In this document: positions 55,468 through 64,000 of the stretch, in pieces
How positions within the stretch are numbered: the first letter of the stretch is position 1
Layout: each line of letters starts with the position of its first letter
Source of the DNA: Ramlibacter pinisoli
GTDB taxonomy: Bacteria; Pseudomonadota; Gammaproteobacteria; Burkholderiales; Burkholderiaceae_C
Direction of reading: 5' to 3'
Assembly: GCF_009758015.1 (NCBI RefSeq)
Contig: NZ_WSEL01000009.1
Coordinates: 124,001 to 188,000 of the forward strand
DNA: 64,000 nt
The notes under the pieces: generated by a model
Seen by the model: only the letters and a program-made list of their open reading frames with translations
The model's database searches: none
What the model was told of the DNA's origin: nothing
Made by a program: the position numbers and the translations under genes

Positions 55468-55497
55468 TTGACAGCTTGCAGTCGAATCTTGGACACT
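55468..55497 (+). promoter_or_regulatory. Candidate promoter of the cold-shock gene
   Basis: TTGACA (55468-55473) and GACACT (55492-55497) are spaced 18 bp, 39 bp before the ATG. The -35 box is perfect and the -10 box is weak. The same TTGACA-N18-GACACT combination precedes the MerR-type regulator in this window. Confidence 0.4.
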
Positions 55498-55535
55498 CCC
55501 CGGAACGCTCTGAGGGAAGAACAAGGGGGCAGCCG

Positions 55536-55853
55536 ATGGCGACCGGTACTGTGAAATGGTTCAACGACGCAAAAGGGTTCGGTTTCATCGAGCCCGACGG
55601 CGGCGGAGCCGACGTGTTTGCGCATTTTTCCGCCATCTCGATGGATGGCTTCAAGACCTTGAAGCAGGGGTCGCGCGTCACGTTCGAGGTGACCGAAGGC
55701 CCGAAGGGCCAGCTGGCCCAGAACATCCACGCGGACATCCAGCCCATCCGCACCGAGCCGCCCGGTGAGCACCGCCCCGCGCGCCAGTCCAAGGTTCGCG
55801 CGCCCCAGTTCCACGCCCCGCCCGGGAGCAGGCCCGACCTGCCGGTCGAATAA
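55536..55853 (+). CDS. Cold-shock domain protein with C-terminal extension
   Basis: 105-residue protein whose first 67 residues are a cold-shock domain: [20 protein letters not shown] carries RNP1 (KGFGFI), and VFAHFSAI carries RNP2. It binds single-stranded RNA or DNA as a chaperone. The last 38 residues ([20 protein letters not shown]...) are Pro/Arg-rich and disordered, not part of classical CspA. Start: ATG with AAGGGGG upstream. A terminator follows 22 bp after the stop. Confidence 0.93.
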   Translation: MATGTVKWFNDAKGFGFIEPDGGGADVFAHFSAISMDGFKTLKQGSRVTFEVTEGPKGQLAQNIHADIQPIRTEPPGEHRPARQSKVRAPQFHAPPGSRPDLPVE

Positions 55854-55875
55854 GGCGCGGCGGGCCCAAGCAAGA

Positions 55876-55897
55876 AGCCGCCCGAGGGCGGCTTTTG
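55876..55897. terminator. Terminator after the cold-shock gene
   Basis: An AGCCGCC/GGCGGCT stem (55876-55882 and 55887-55893) with loop CGAG is followed by TTTT. It serves the plus-strand cold-shock gene; on the minus strand only a short U tract follows. Confidence 0.7.
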
Positions 55898-55969
55898 TCA
55901 TGGTCCGGCGCCGCTGCGGGCGCCGTTCAAGGCTGAACAAGCCCAGCCCGCCAGCAGCGGTTGCCTGCG

Positions 55970-58207
55970 TCAGGCCTGGATCGACGCCAGGGCTGCGTTG
56001 AACGTCTGGCTGGGGCGCATGGCAGCACTGACCTTCTTGCGGTCCGGGAAGTAGTACCCGCCGATGTCGACGGGCTGGCCCTGCACCGCATTCAGCTCAG
56101 CCACGATCTTCTTCTCGTTCTCGGCGAGCACCTTGGCCAGCGGGGCGAAGCGCGCGGCCAATTCCTTGTCCTCGGTCTGCTCGGCCAGGGCCTGCGCCCA
56201 GTAGAGGGTCAGATAGAACTGGCTGCCGCGGTTGTCCAGCTGGCCGGTCTTGGGGGACGGGCTCTTGTTGTTGTCCAGCAGCTTGCCGGTGGCCGCGTCC
56301 AGTGCGGTGGCGACGATCTTGGCCTTGGTGTTGCCGGTCTTGATGCCCTCGTCCTCGAGGCTCACGGCCAGGGCCAGGAACTCGCCCAGCGAGTCCCAGC
56401 GCAGGTGGTTTTCCTCGACCAGCTGCTGCACGTGCTTGGGCGCCGAACCGCCGGCGCCCGTCTCGTACATCCCGCCACCGGCCATCAGCGGAACGATGGA
56501 CAGCATCTTGGCGCTGGTGCCCAGTTCCATGATCGGGAACAGGTCGGTCAGGTAGTCCCGCAGGATGTTGCCGGTGACGCTGATCGTGTCCTTGCCGCGG
56601 ACCACCCGCTCCAGCGTGAAGCGCATGGCGCGCGTCTGGCTCATCACCTGGATGTCCAGGCCGGTGGTGTCGTGCTCCTTCAGGTACTTCGCCACCTTCT
56701 TGCGCAGTTCGGCCTCGTGCGGGCGGTAGTTGTCCAGCCAGAACACCGCGGTCATTCCGGAGTTGCGGGCGCGCGTGACGGCCAGCTTCACCCAGTCGCG
56801 GATCGCAGCGTCCTTTACCTGGCACATGCGCCAGATGTCGCCCTGCTCCACGTTCTGCGCCAGCAGCACCTCGCCGGTGGCGAGGTCGGTGATGTTCGCG
56901 ACGCCGTCCTCGGCGATCTCGAACGTCTTGTCGTGCGAGCCGTATTCCTCGGCCTGCTGCGCCATCAGCCCGACGTTGGGCACCGTGCCCATGGTCTTGG
57001 GGTCGAAGGCACCGTGCCACTTGCAGAAGTTGATGATCTCCTGGTAGATGCGGGCGAAGGTGGACTCGGGGATGGCCGCCTTCACCTCGTGCAGGCGGCC
57101 ATCGGCGCCGTACATCTTGCCGCCCTGGCGGATCATGGCCGGCATCGACGCGTCCACGATCACGTCGTTGGGCGAATGGAAGTTGGTGATGCCCTTGGCC
57201 GAATCGACCATGGCCAGCGCGGGACGGTTCTCCAGGCAGGCATGCAGGTCGCGCTTGATCTCGTCCTGCTGCGACTGCGGCAGCGTGGCGATCTTGTCGT
57301 ACAGGTTCGCCATGCCGTTGTTGACGTTCACGCCCAGCTCGTCGAACAGCTTGCCGTGCTTTTCGAAGGCTTCCTTGTAGAAGGTGCGCACGCAGTGGCC
57401 GAACACGATGGGGTGGGACACCTTCATCATGGTGGCCTTCACATGCAGCGAGAACATCACGCCGGTGTTCTTCGCGTCGTCGATCTGCTGCTGGTAGAAG
57501 GCCAGCAAGGCCTTCTTGCTCATGAACATCGAGTCGATGATCTCGCCTTCCAGCAGGGGAACCTTGGCCTTCAGGACCACCGTCTTGCCGGACTTGGTGA
57601 CCAGTTCCAACTTGACGTCGCGCGCCTTGTCCAGCGTCATCGACTTCTCGCTGCTGTAAAAGTCGCCGCCAACCATGTGCGAGACGTGGGTGCGCGAGGC
57701 AGGGCTCCACTCGGCCATGCTGTGGGGATGCTTGCGCGCGAATTCCTTGACCGCCTTGGGCGCACGGCGGTCGGAGTTGCCTTCACGCAGCACCGGATTG
57801 ACCGCGGAGCCCAGCACCTTGCCGTAGCGCTGGCGGATCGACTTCTCCGCCTCGTCCTTCGGGTTTTCCGGGTACTCCGGAACCATGTAGCCCTGGCCGC
57901 GCAGTTCGCGGATGGCCGCCACCAACTGGTTCTGGGAAGCGCTGATGTTGGGCAGCTTGATGATGTTGGTGTCCGGCTGCAGCGTCTTCTTGCCCAGTTC
58001 CGCGAGGGTGTTGGGCACTTTCTGCGCGTCGGTCAGGAAGTCCGGGAACTCGCCGAGGATCCGGTTGGCGACCGAGATGTCGCTCTCGGTCACCTCGATG
58101 CCTGCCGCAGCCGCGAAGGTGCGGACGATGGGCAGGAAGGAATGCGTCGCCAGGTACGGGGCTTCGTCGGTGAGCGTGTAGATGATCTTGGAACGGTCGG
58201 CAGCCAA
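55970..58207 (-). CDS. Monomeric NADP-dependent isocitrate dehydrogenase (IDH-II)
   Basis: 745-residue single-chain enzyme converting isocitrate to 2-oxoglutarate. It starts [31 protein letters not shown] and has the substrate loop [14 protein letters not shown] (the conserved Ser and Arg contact isocitrate), [15 protein letters not shown], and [18 protein letters not shown]. The length is usual for the monomeric class (about 740). It is unrelated in sequence to the homodimeric enzyme encoded 159 bp upstream on the same strand, with a terminator between, so they are separately controlled. Confidence 0.96.
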   Translation of the reverse strand: MAADRSKIIYTLTDEAPYLATHSFLPIVRTFAAAAGIEVTESDISVANRILGEFPDFLTDAQKVPNTLAELGKKTLQPDTNIIKLPNISASQNQLVAAIRELRGQGYMVPEYPENPKDEAEKSIRQRYGKVLGSAVNPVLREGNSDRRAPKAVKEFARKHPHSMAEWSPASRTHVSHMVGGDFYSSEKSMTLDKARDVKLELVTKSGKTVVLKAKVPLLEGEIIDSMFMSKKALLAFYQQQIDDAKNTGVMFSLHVKATMMKVSHPIVFGHCVRTFYKEAFEKHGKLFDELGVNVNNGMANLYDKIATLPQSQQDEIKRDLHACLENRPALAMVDSAKGITNFHSPNDVIVDASMPAMIRQGGKMYGADGRLHEVKAAIPESTFARIYQEIINFCKWHGAFDPKTMGTVPNVGLMAQQAEEYGSHDKTFEIAEDGVANITDLATGEVLLAQNVEQGDIWRMCQVKDAAIRDWVKLAVTRARNSGMTAVFWLDNYRPHEAELRKKVAKYLKEHDTTGLDIQVMSQTRAMRFTLERVVRGKDTISVTGNILRDYLTDLFPIMELGTSAKMLSIVPLMAGGGMYETGAGGSAPKHVQQLVEENHLRWDSLGEFLALAVSLEDEGIKTGNTKAKIVATALDAATGKLLDNNKSPSPKTGQLDNRGSQFYLTLYWAQALAEQTEDKELAARFAPLAKVLAENEKKIVAELNAVQGQPVDIGGYYFPDRKKVSAAMRPSQTFNAALASIQA

Positions 58208-58310
58208 GGGATGTCTCTCAGGAAGTGGGTTGAGGGCTGCACCCGGGAGGGCGCAACCCCGCCATTTTATGAGATGGAACCCAATGCCACCACATGAGGC
58301 AAAACCAATG

Positions 58311-58344
58311 AAAAAGCCCCGGGGGCCTTGCGGTCCCCGGGGCT
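58311..58344 (-). terminator. Intrinsic terminator between the two isocitrate dehydrogenase genes
   Basis: On the minus strand an AGCCCCGGGG/CCCCGGGGCT stem (plus-strand 58315-58324 and 58335-58344, 10-nt loop) is followed by five U (plus-strand A 58311-58315). It ends transcripts from the dimeric isocitrate dehydrogenase gene. Confidence 0.8.
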
Positions 58345-58366
58345 CCGGAGGCGGGCCTGCAGGGCC

Positions 58367-59620
<1,254 letters not shown>

Positions 59621-59835
59621 GGAAAAACGGTCTCCGGGAGGGGCGGCGGGGGGCGGTTACCCAGCGATGAGCCCGCGGATTCTAGCCGCGCGGTCTGGCG
59701 GCGCTTCCGCCGGACCTAGGGTGAACCCTGATGCGCGCCAGGCATTGTCAACCGTGCGCAACGCTCCCGCGTTTCCGAAAGACTTCCCGGGGACGGGAGG
59801 TGTTTCTCGAAAACCATTTGGAACAAGGAAAGACC

Positions 59836-60087
59836 ATGAACAAGCTGCTCGCCGCCCTCGTGACCGCCCTCTTCGCGACCGCCTCCTTCGCCGCCTCGCA
59901 CGCCGGCGCCCCGATGGCCGGCGCTTCCGCCCCGAAGGCCGAAGCGAAGGCTGAGAAGAAGGAAGCCAAGGCCGAGAAGAAGGAAGCCAAGGCTGAAGCC
60001 AAGGCCGAAAAGAAGGAAGCCAAGGCCGATGCCAAGGCTGACAAGAAGGAAGCCAAGGCCGAGAAGAAGGAAGAAGCCAAGAAGTAA
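59836..60087 (+). CDS. Secreted Lys/Ala/Glu-rich repeat protein
   Basis: 83-residue protein with signal peptide MNKLLAALVTALFATASFA followed by a low-complexity region of repeated KEAKAEK units, about seven copies. The mature part would be a charged extended helix, perhaps cell-envelope or nucleic-acid binding. AAGGAAAG ribosome-binding site. A paralogue follows 174 bp downstream with a nearly identical signal peptide. No function known; small histone-like or PsiF-like roles are guesses. Confidence 0.8.
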   Translation: MNKLLAALVTALFATASFAASHAGAPMAGASAPKAEAKAEKKEAKAEKKEAKAEAKAEKKEAKADAKADKKEAKAEKKEEAKK

Positions 60088-60128
60088 TCCTTCGGCTTGC
60101 TCCGGCATCCGCTTGCGGGTGCCAGCCA

Positions 60129-60151
60129 GATGCCCGCCTCGCGCGGGCATC
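60129..60151 (+). terminator. Hairpin between the two Lys/Ala-rich genes
   Basis: A GATGCCCGC/GCGGGCATC stem (60129-60137 and 60143-60151) with a 5-nt loop has only TCGTTTCC after it, so it is a weak terminator or a stabilising hairpin. The same GCCCGC/GCGGGC core recurs in the hairpin after the second gene. Confidence 0.45.
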
Positions 60152-60261
60152 GTCGTTTCCGGGCCTGTCAACCGCTGCTGTGCTGCGTCCGTTACGGGAG
60201 AGCCTTCCGGATTTCTCGGTAGGGCACCAGACGATCTCCCGTACTTTTCAAGGACCGAATG

Positions 60262-60459
60262 ATGAACAAGCTGCTCGCCGCCCTGATGGCCACCGCCTTC
60301 TCCGCCGCCGTCTTCGCGCAAGCCCCCGCCGCCCCGGCCGCTCCGGCTGCTCCCGCCAAGGTCGAAGCCAAGAAGGACGAGAAGGCCGTCGCCAAGTCGG
60401 ACAAGAAGGCCTCCAAGAAGAAGGCCAAGGCCAAGAAGACCGAAGAGAAGAAGGCCTAA
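60262..60459 (+). CDS. Second secreted Lys/Ala-rich protein
   Basis: 65-residue paralogue with signal peptide MNKLLAALMATAFSAAVFA, then an Ala/Pro stretch ([13 protein letters not shown]) and a Lys-rich tail (KKASKKKAKAKKTEEKKA). The second of two adjacent ATGs is chosen because it lines up with the first paralogue and has AAGGA at a better distance. Mature protein is extremely basic. Function unknown. Confidence 0.78.
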   Translation: MNKLLAALMATAFSAAVFAQAPAAPAAPAAPAKVEAKKDEKAVAKSDKKASKKKAKAKKTEEKKA

Positions 60460-60480
60460 GCAGCTTTCCGCTCACCCTCG

Positions 60481-60509
60481 AATGCCCGCTGCCGCGGGCA
60501 TTTTCTTTT
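60481..60509 (+). terminator. Intrinsic terminator after the Lys/Ala-rich gene pair
   Basis: A perfect AATGCCCGC/GCGGGCATT stem (60481-60489 and 60494-60502) with a 4-nt loop runs into TTTTCTTTT. Confidence 0.8.
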
Positions 60510-60548
60510 GGCCGACACCAGGCTTGCGTTCCGCCACAATCGCGCCCC

Positions 60549-60989
60549 ATGAAAGCCTTCCTCACCGCCATCGCGCTGGGCTGCGTCATTTCCTCGGCAT
60601 CGGCCCAGGATGCGCAGATGGATCTCCCCCGCATCCGCCTGGGAGCGGGGATGCACCAGATCGATGCCCAGGTCGCCGCCACGCCGGACCAGCGTTCCAC
60701 CGGGCTCATGTACCGCAAGCAGATGCCGCAGCACGAAGGCATGTTGTTCGTCTTCGAGCAACCGTCGATGCAATGCTTCTGGATGAAGAACACCCTGCTG
60801 CCGCTGACCGCGGCGTTCGTGGCCGACGACGGCGAGGTGGTCAATCTCGCGGACATGGCGCCGCAGACCACCGAATCGCACTGCTCCACCCGTCCGGTGC
60901 GCTATGTCCTCGAGATGAACCAGGGCTGGTTCACCAAGCGAGGCATCAAGCCCGGCACCCGGCTCACCGGCCAGGTGTTCCAGAAATAA
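60549..60989 (+). CDS. DUF192 family secreted protein
   Basis: 146-residue protein starting MKAFLTAIALGCVISSASA (signal peptide, cleavage before QDAQ). The DUF192 fold is clear: ATPDQRSTGLMYRKQMPQHEGMLFVF, MQCFWMKNTLLPLTAAFVADDG and RYVLEMNQGWFTKRGIKPGT. Two Cys residues (QC and HCST) may bond in the periplasm. The family is widespread and its biochemical role is not known. It is followed by a terminator shared with sodB. Confidence 0.93.
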   Translation: MKAFLTAIALGCVISSASAQDAQMDLPRIRLGAGMHQIDAQVAATPDQRSTGLMYRKQMPQHEGMLFVFEQPSMQCFWMKNTLLPLTAAFVADDGEVVNLADMAPQTTESHCSTRPVRYVLEMNQGWFTKRGIKPGTRLTGQVFQK

Positions 60990-61005
60990 CGGCGGACCAG
61001 ACGGC

Positions 61006-61029
61006 AAAAAGGCCCGCGACGCGGGCCTT
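61006..61029. terminator. Bidirectional terminator between DUF192 gene and sodB
   Basis: An AAGGCCCGC/GCGGGCCTT stem (61009-61017 and 61021-61029) with a 3-nt loop is flanked by an A run (61006-61010) on the left. This gives a U tract for sodB on the minus strand; TTCTGCTTT lies on the right for the plus strand. Confidence 0.75.
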
Positions 61030-61050
61030 CTGCTTTCGGGGCGGAGCGGG

Positions 61051-61632
61051 TCAGCCGAAGTTCTTCTGCACGAAGTCCCAGTTCACCAGCTTGTCCAGGT
61101 AGGTCTCGACGAACTTGGGGCGCAGGTTGCGGTAGTCGATGTAATAGGCGTGTTCCCAGACGTCGACCGTCAGCAGCGCCTTGTCGGGTGTGGTGAGCGG
61201 GGTGCCGGCGGCGCCGGTGTTCACGATGTCCAGGCTGCCGTCGGGCTTCTTGACCAGCCAGGTCCAGCCGGAACCGAAGTTGCCGACAGCCGACTTCACA
61301 AAAGCCTCGCGGAAGGCCGCGTAGCTGCCCCACTTCGCCGTGATGGCGCTGGCCAGGCTGCCCGTGGGCTCGCCGCCGCCGTTCGGCTTCATGCAGTTCC
61401 AGAAGAAGGTGTGGTTCCAGACCTGGGCCGAGTTGTTGTAGATGCCGCCGGAGGATTTCTTGATGATCTCCTCGAGCGTCATGTTCTCGAACTCGGTCCC
61501 CTTCTGCAGGTTGTTCAGGTTGACGACGTACGCGTTGTGGTGCTTGCCGTGGTGGTACTCCAACGTCTCCTTGGAATAATGCGGCGCCAGCGAATCGATC
61601 GGGTACGGAAGCGGGGGCAGGGTGTGTTCCAT
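61051..61632 (-). CDS. sodB: Superoxide dismutase, Fe type
   Basis: 193-residue cytoplasmic superoxide dismutase, starting [20 protein letters not shown]. Metal ligands are His in [13 protein letters not shown], His in NHTFFWNCM, and Asp and His in [37 protein letters not shown] and FGSGWTWLV are typical of the Fe form. A 16-codon in-frame extension upstream is ignored. It lies 47 bp after xseA on the same strand and may be read with it. Confidence 0.95.
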   Translation of the reverse strand: MEHTLPPLPYPIDSLAPHYSKETLEYHHGKHHNAYVVNLNNLQKGTEFENMTLEEIIKKSSGGIYNNSAQVWNHTFFWNCMKPNGGGEPTGSLASAITAKWGSYAAFREAFVKSAVGNFGSGWTWLVKKPDGSLDIVNTGAAGTPLTTPDKALLTVDVWEHAYYIDYRNLRPKFVETYLDKLVNWDFVQKNFG

Positions 61633-61679
61633 GGTTGTCCTTGAGGTATTGGGGTCCGGGAAGCCGCCGATTCTAGGCA

Positions 61680-62972
61680 CTAAAGCAACCGGGGCTGCGA
61701 CACCGTCAGATCGACCTCGCCTTCGGCGAGGCTCGCGCGCAGCGCCTGGCCCGGTCGCGTCTGGGCAGCACGGGTCACGACCTTCCCTTCACTGTCGACG
61801 AGAAGCGCGTAGCCGCGCTGCAAGACCAGGCGAGGGTCGAGCAGCTGCAGCCGAAGTTCCGCCCGATGCAACCCGTCGGTCGTGCGAACGAGCCGCCGCG
61901 TGGTTCCCGCCGCGCGCGCATCCGCCAAGGTGTTCAGCCGGCTGCGGGCCCGCTCGATCCGGATCTCGACCGCGTGTCGCAGCCGGTCGCCCAGCTGGCC
62001 GAGCCGGCGCTGCTGCTGCGAGAGCCGGGCCGATGGCCGGCCGACCCGTGCGACCACCTGGTCGAGCCGTTGCGCCGCGACATCGAGTCGGCGCTCGATT
62101 CCCGAGCGCAGCAATTGCCCGGCCGCGTCCAGACCCTGGAGCAGGTCCGCACGGGGCCGCGCGACCAGTTCGGCCGCGGCCGTGGGTGTCGGGGCACGCA
62201 GGTCGGCGCAGAAGTCGGCAATGGTGACGTCGGTCTCGTGACCGACCCCGCACACCACCGGCACCGGACTGCGCACGATGGCGCGCGCCAGCGCTTCGTC
62301 GTTGAACGACCAGAGATCCTCGATCGACCCGCCGCCGCGCACAAGCAGGATCACGTCGACGGTGCCGTCTTGCGCCAGCCCGTACAGTGCTTCCAGTGCG
62401 CGGATGAGCTCGGGCACGGCCTGTCCGCCCTGGACGGCGGCCGGTGCCAGCACGACGGGAAGGTGCGGGACGCGCCGGCGCAATGCGGTCGACACGTCGT
62501 GCAGCGCCGCTGCGCCCAGGGACGTGACGAGTCCGATGCCGCGCGGCATCGGCGGTAACGGGCGCTTGCGGTCCGGGTCGAACAGCCCCTCGGCCTCCAG
62601 CTTGGCCTTCAGCCGCAGGAACCGCTCATACCAGGCGCCCTGCCCCGCCCGCTGCAGGCTCTCCACCACCAGTTGCAGGTCGCCGCGCGGCTCGTACACC
62701 GCCACCCGGCCCTGTACCTCGACGAGGTCGCCGTCCGCCGGGACGAACGGGAGCAACGAGGCGGCCCGCCGGAACATGGCGCAGCGCAACTGTCCCTGCG
62801 GGTCCTTGAGCGTGAAATAGAAATGGCCGCTGGACGCGCGCGAGAAGCCCGAAATCTCGCCGCGCACCGCGACCGGATTGAGCCGGGCATCCAGAAAATC
62901 AGCAATGGCGCGGCATAGCGCACCAACTTGCCAGATCCGGGGCGCCGCTGCTGGTTCGTCAGGTCCGACCAT
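61680..62972 (-). CDS. xseA: Exodeoxyribonuclease VII large subunit
   Basis: 430-residue catalytic subunit of the single-strand-specific exonuclease. The N-terminal OB-fold ([24 protein letters not shown]) is followed by the nuclease domain with [28 protein letters not shown] and [18 protein letters not shown]. The long C-terminal coiled-coil binds the small subunits. Start: ATG giving [19 protein letters not shown]; a longer frame upstream is unconserved. xseB is not adjacent. Confidence 0.95.
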   Translation of the reverse strand: MVGPDEPAAAPRIWQVGALCRAIADFLDARLNPVAVRGEISGFSRASSGHFYFTLKDPQGQLRCAMFRRAASLLPFVPADGDLVEVQGRVAVYEPRGDLQLVVESLQRAGQGAWYERFLRLKAKLEAEGLFDPDRKRPLPPMPRGIGLVTSLGAAALHDVSTALRRRVPHLPVVLAPAAVQGGQAVPELIRALEALYGLAQDGTVDVILLVRGGGSIEDLWSFNDEALARAIVRSPVPVVCGVGHETDVTIADFCADLRAPTPTAAAELVARPRADLLQGLDAAGQLLRSGIERRLDVAAQRLDQVVARVGRPSARLSQQQRRLGQLGDRLRHAVEIRIERARSRLNTLADARAAGTTRRLVRTTDGLHRAELRLQLLDPRLVLQRGYALLVDSEGKVVTRAAQTRPGQALRASLAEGEVDLTVSQPRLL

Positions 62973-63303
62973 CAGTTGCGGCGCGGGTCCGCACCCGTCG
63001 CGGTGGCCGGATTCATCCACAACAGGGCGATTCCATCCACCGCCTGGATGAAGCTCGGCAGGAGGCCCGATTTCACCGTGCAAGTCATTGATTTCAAAGG
63101 AGAATTTTCTGCTGAAAATGTCACCGGACTGTCACTGTGCAGCACCGATGCGGCTTCGCGACACCGGGGAGGGGGTTTCTGCACAAAGTTATCCACAATT
63201 TCTGTGGGTCACGTCCTACGAGCGGTAGCGTTCTTCCTACAGCACCGCTGTCCCCCCATAATCGCGCCCTGTTCAGCACATTTCAGCGCGGCGGAGCCCC
63301 TCT
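62973..63303. other. 331-bp divergent intergenic region with a DnaA-box sequence
   Basis: Lies between xseA and exbB. It contains a perfect TTATCCACA (63189-63197) and a near match TCATCCACA (63013-63021) in the same orientation. Stretches near 63090-63120 are AT-richer and include AAAGGAGAATTTTC. No gene is supported. It must carry promoters for both flanking genes, but neither can be named with confidence. Confidence 0.5.
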
Positions 63304-63936
63304 TTGTTGTCGATCATACAAGCCGCAGGCTGGCCGATCTGGCCCCTTCTCGCCTGCTCCATCCTTGCCCTTGCCCTCGTCATCGAGCGCTTTCTCAGCC
63401 TCAAGACCAGCCGCGTCGCGCCGCCCCGGTTGCTGGACGAAGCCCTGGCGGTCTCGCGCAGCACGGTGCCCAATCCCGATGTGGTCACCCAGCTCGAGCA
63501 GAACTCGGCACTCGGCGAAGTGCTGGCCAGCGGCTTTCGCGCACTCAACAGTGACCCGCGTTGCACCGAGGCCGACCTGCGGGCGTCGATGGAAGGCACC
63601 GGTCGTGCCGTTGCCCACCGCCTGGAGCGCTACCTGAGCGCACTGGCCACCATCGCATCCGCCGCCCCGCTGCTCGGCCTGCTCGGCACCGTGATCGGCA
63701 TGATCGAGATCTTCGGCTCCCAGTCGCCGGGATCGGCGACCTCGGGCGGCAATCCGGCACAGTTGGCCCAGGGCATCTCGATCGCGCTCTACAACACGGC
63801 GTTCGGGCTCATCGTCGCGATTCCGGCGCTCATCTTCTGGCGCTACTTCAGGGCCCGGGTGGACGCCTACCTGCTCACGCTCGAGCTGTCGGCCGAGCGC
63901 TTCCTGCGCCACCTGAACTCGCTGAGGCGCGCATGA
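63304..63936 (+). CDS. exbB: MotA/TolQ/ExbB-type proton channel protein
   Basis: 210-residue inner-membrane protein starting at TTG (two adjacent TTG codons are possible) with GGCGGAG upstream. The N-terminal helix (IIQAAGWPIWPLLACSILALALVIERFL), a cytoplasmic domain and two C-terminal helices (ATIASAAPLLGLLGTVIGMI and IALYNTAFGLIVAIPALIFW) match ExbB/TolQ. The GLLGTVxGM motif is conserved. ExbD follows with a 4-bp overlap, so it energises outer-membrane TonB transport or is a Tol homologue. Confidence 0.92.
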   Translation: MLSIIQAAGWPIWPLLACSILALALVIERFLSLKTSRVAPPRLLDEALAVSRSTVPNPDVVTQLEQNSALGEVLASGFRALNSDPRCTEADLRASMEGTGRAVAHRLERYLSALATIASAAPLLGLLGTVIGMIEIFGSQSPGSATSGGNPAQLAQGISIALYNTAFGLIVAIPALIFWRYFRARVDAYLLTLELSAERFLRHLNSLRRA

Positions 63937-64000
63937 ATTTCCGTCCCCGTGGCAAGGACGAGCCCGAGATCAACCTGATCCCGTTCATCGACGTGCTGCT
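63933..64000 (+). CDS. exbD: ExbD/TolR-type biopolymer transport protein (5' end only)
   Basis: The first 22 codons are present (MNFRPRGKDEPEINLIPFID). INLIPFIDVLL is the diagnostic start of the ExbD/TolR transmembrane segment, with the essential proton-path Asp. ATGA overlap with exbB. Continues past the window end. Confidence 0.88.
   Translation, partial: MNFRPRGKDEPEINLIPFIDVL

Noticed and set aside
63118..63228. 36-codon plus-strand frame in the xseA-exbB gap
   Set aside because: The AAGGAG-like stretch is about 15 bp from the ATG, too far, and the product is Cys/His/Pro-rich with no helix or signal; likely chance.

Overview
This is a GC-rich, gene-dense chromosomal segment of a betaproteobacterium, most likely order Burkholderiales and family Comamonadaceae or a close relative (Ramlibacter-, Variovorax- or Caenimonas-like). 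I infer this from the gene content and order: rimP-nusA-infB-rbfA-truB-typA, yejABEF, pepA-holC, divergent lptFG, cysB, clpAS, two types of isocitrate dehydrogenase side by side, xseA and exbBD, together with the strong third-position GC bias. The species cannot be fixed from the window. I see no insertion sequence, prophage, CRISPR array or rRNA. There is one tRNA, tRNA-Ser(GGA).

Layout. 1-9300 is a minus-strand transcription and translation operon (rimP, nusA, infB, rbfA, truB, typA, then a DMT transporter cut by the window edge). It has a good sigma70 promoter followed by a terminator-like hairpin in its leader. 9300-15249 is yejABEF (peptide ABC importer) with arfB, each gene overlapping the next. 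15286-21045 holds fabI, an MFS transporter with an Arg/Lys/Orn decarboxylase, and an nfeD/SPFH pair. 21121-30071 is a more accessory block with wide intergenic gaps: a MerR-HTH regulator with a cyclase-like domain and a repeat-rich promoter, an acylphosphatase, a hemerythrin protein, a trypanosome-type phosphofructokinase, a flavodoxin-fold quinone reductase, a PAS/GAF histidine kinase and a DUF2892 membrane protein. It looks like a redox, oxygen or energy-stress set, but that is inference.

30311-39374 carries tRNA-Ser and two overlapping hybrid sensor kinases. One is a 2290-residue cytoplasmic protein with a long array of near-identical 92-residue HAMP units, the architecture of fungal group III (Nik1-like) kinases. 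39630-48786 holds a branched-chain amino-acid type binding protein, pepA-holC, lptFG with a small CbiX-type chelatase, cysB overlapping a methionine-type aminotransferase, and a PanE-family reductase. 48917-52442 is a small operon in which an APH-fold kinase is translationally coupled to an enolase paralogue with altered active-site residues, then an EVE-domain protein. 52504-64000 is housekeeping: clpS-clpA, a cold-shock protein, monomeric and dimeric NADP-isocitrate dehydrogenases, two small secreted Lys/Ala-rich paralogues, a DUF192 protein, xseA-sodB and the start of an exbB-exbD operon.

The observations most worth following are the poly-HAMP kinase array, the kinase plus enolase-like pair, the repeat-dense operator of the MerR/cyclase-like regulator, and the leader hairpin before rimP-nusA-infB.
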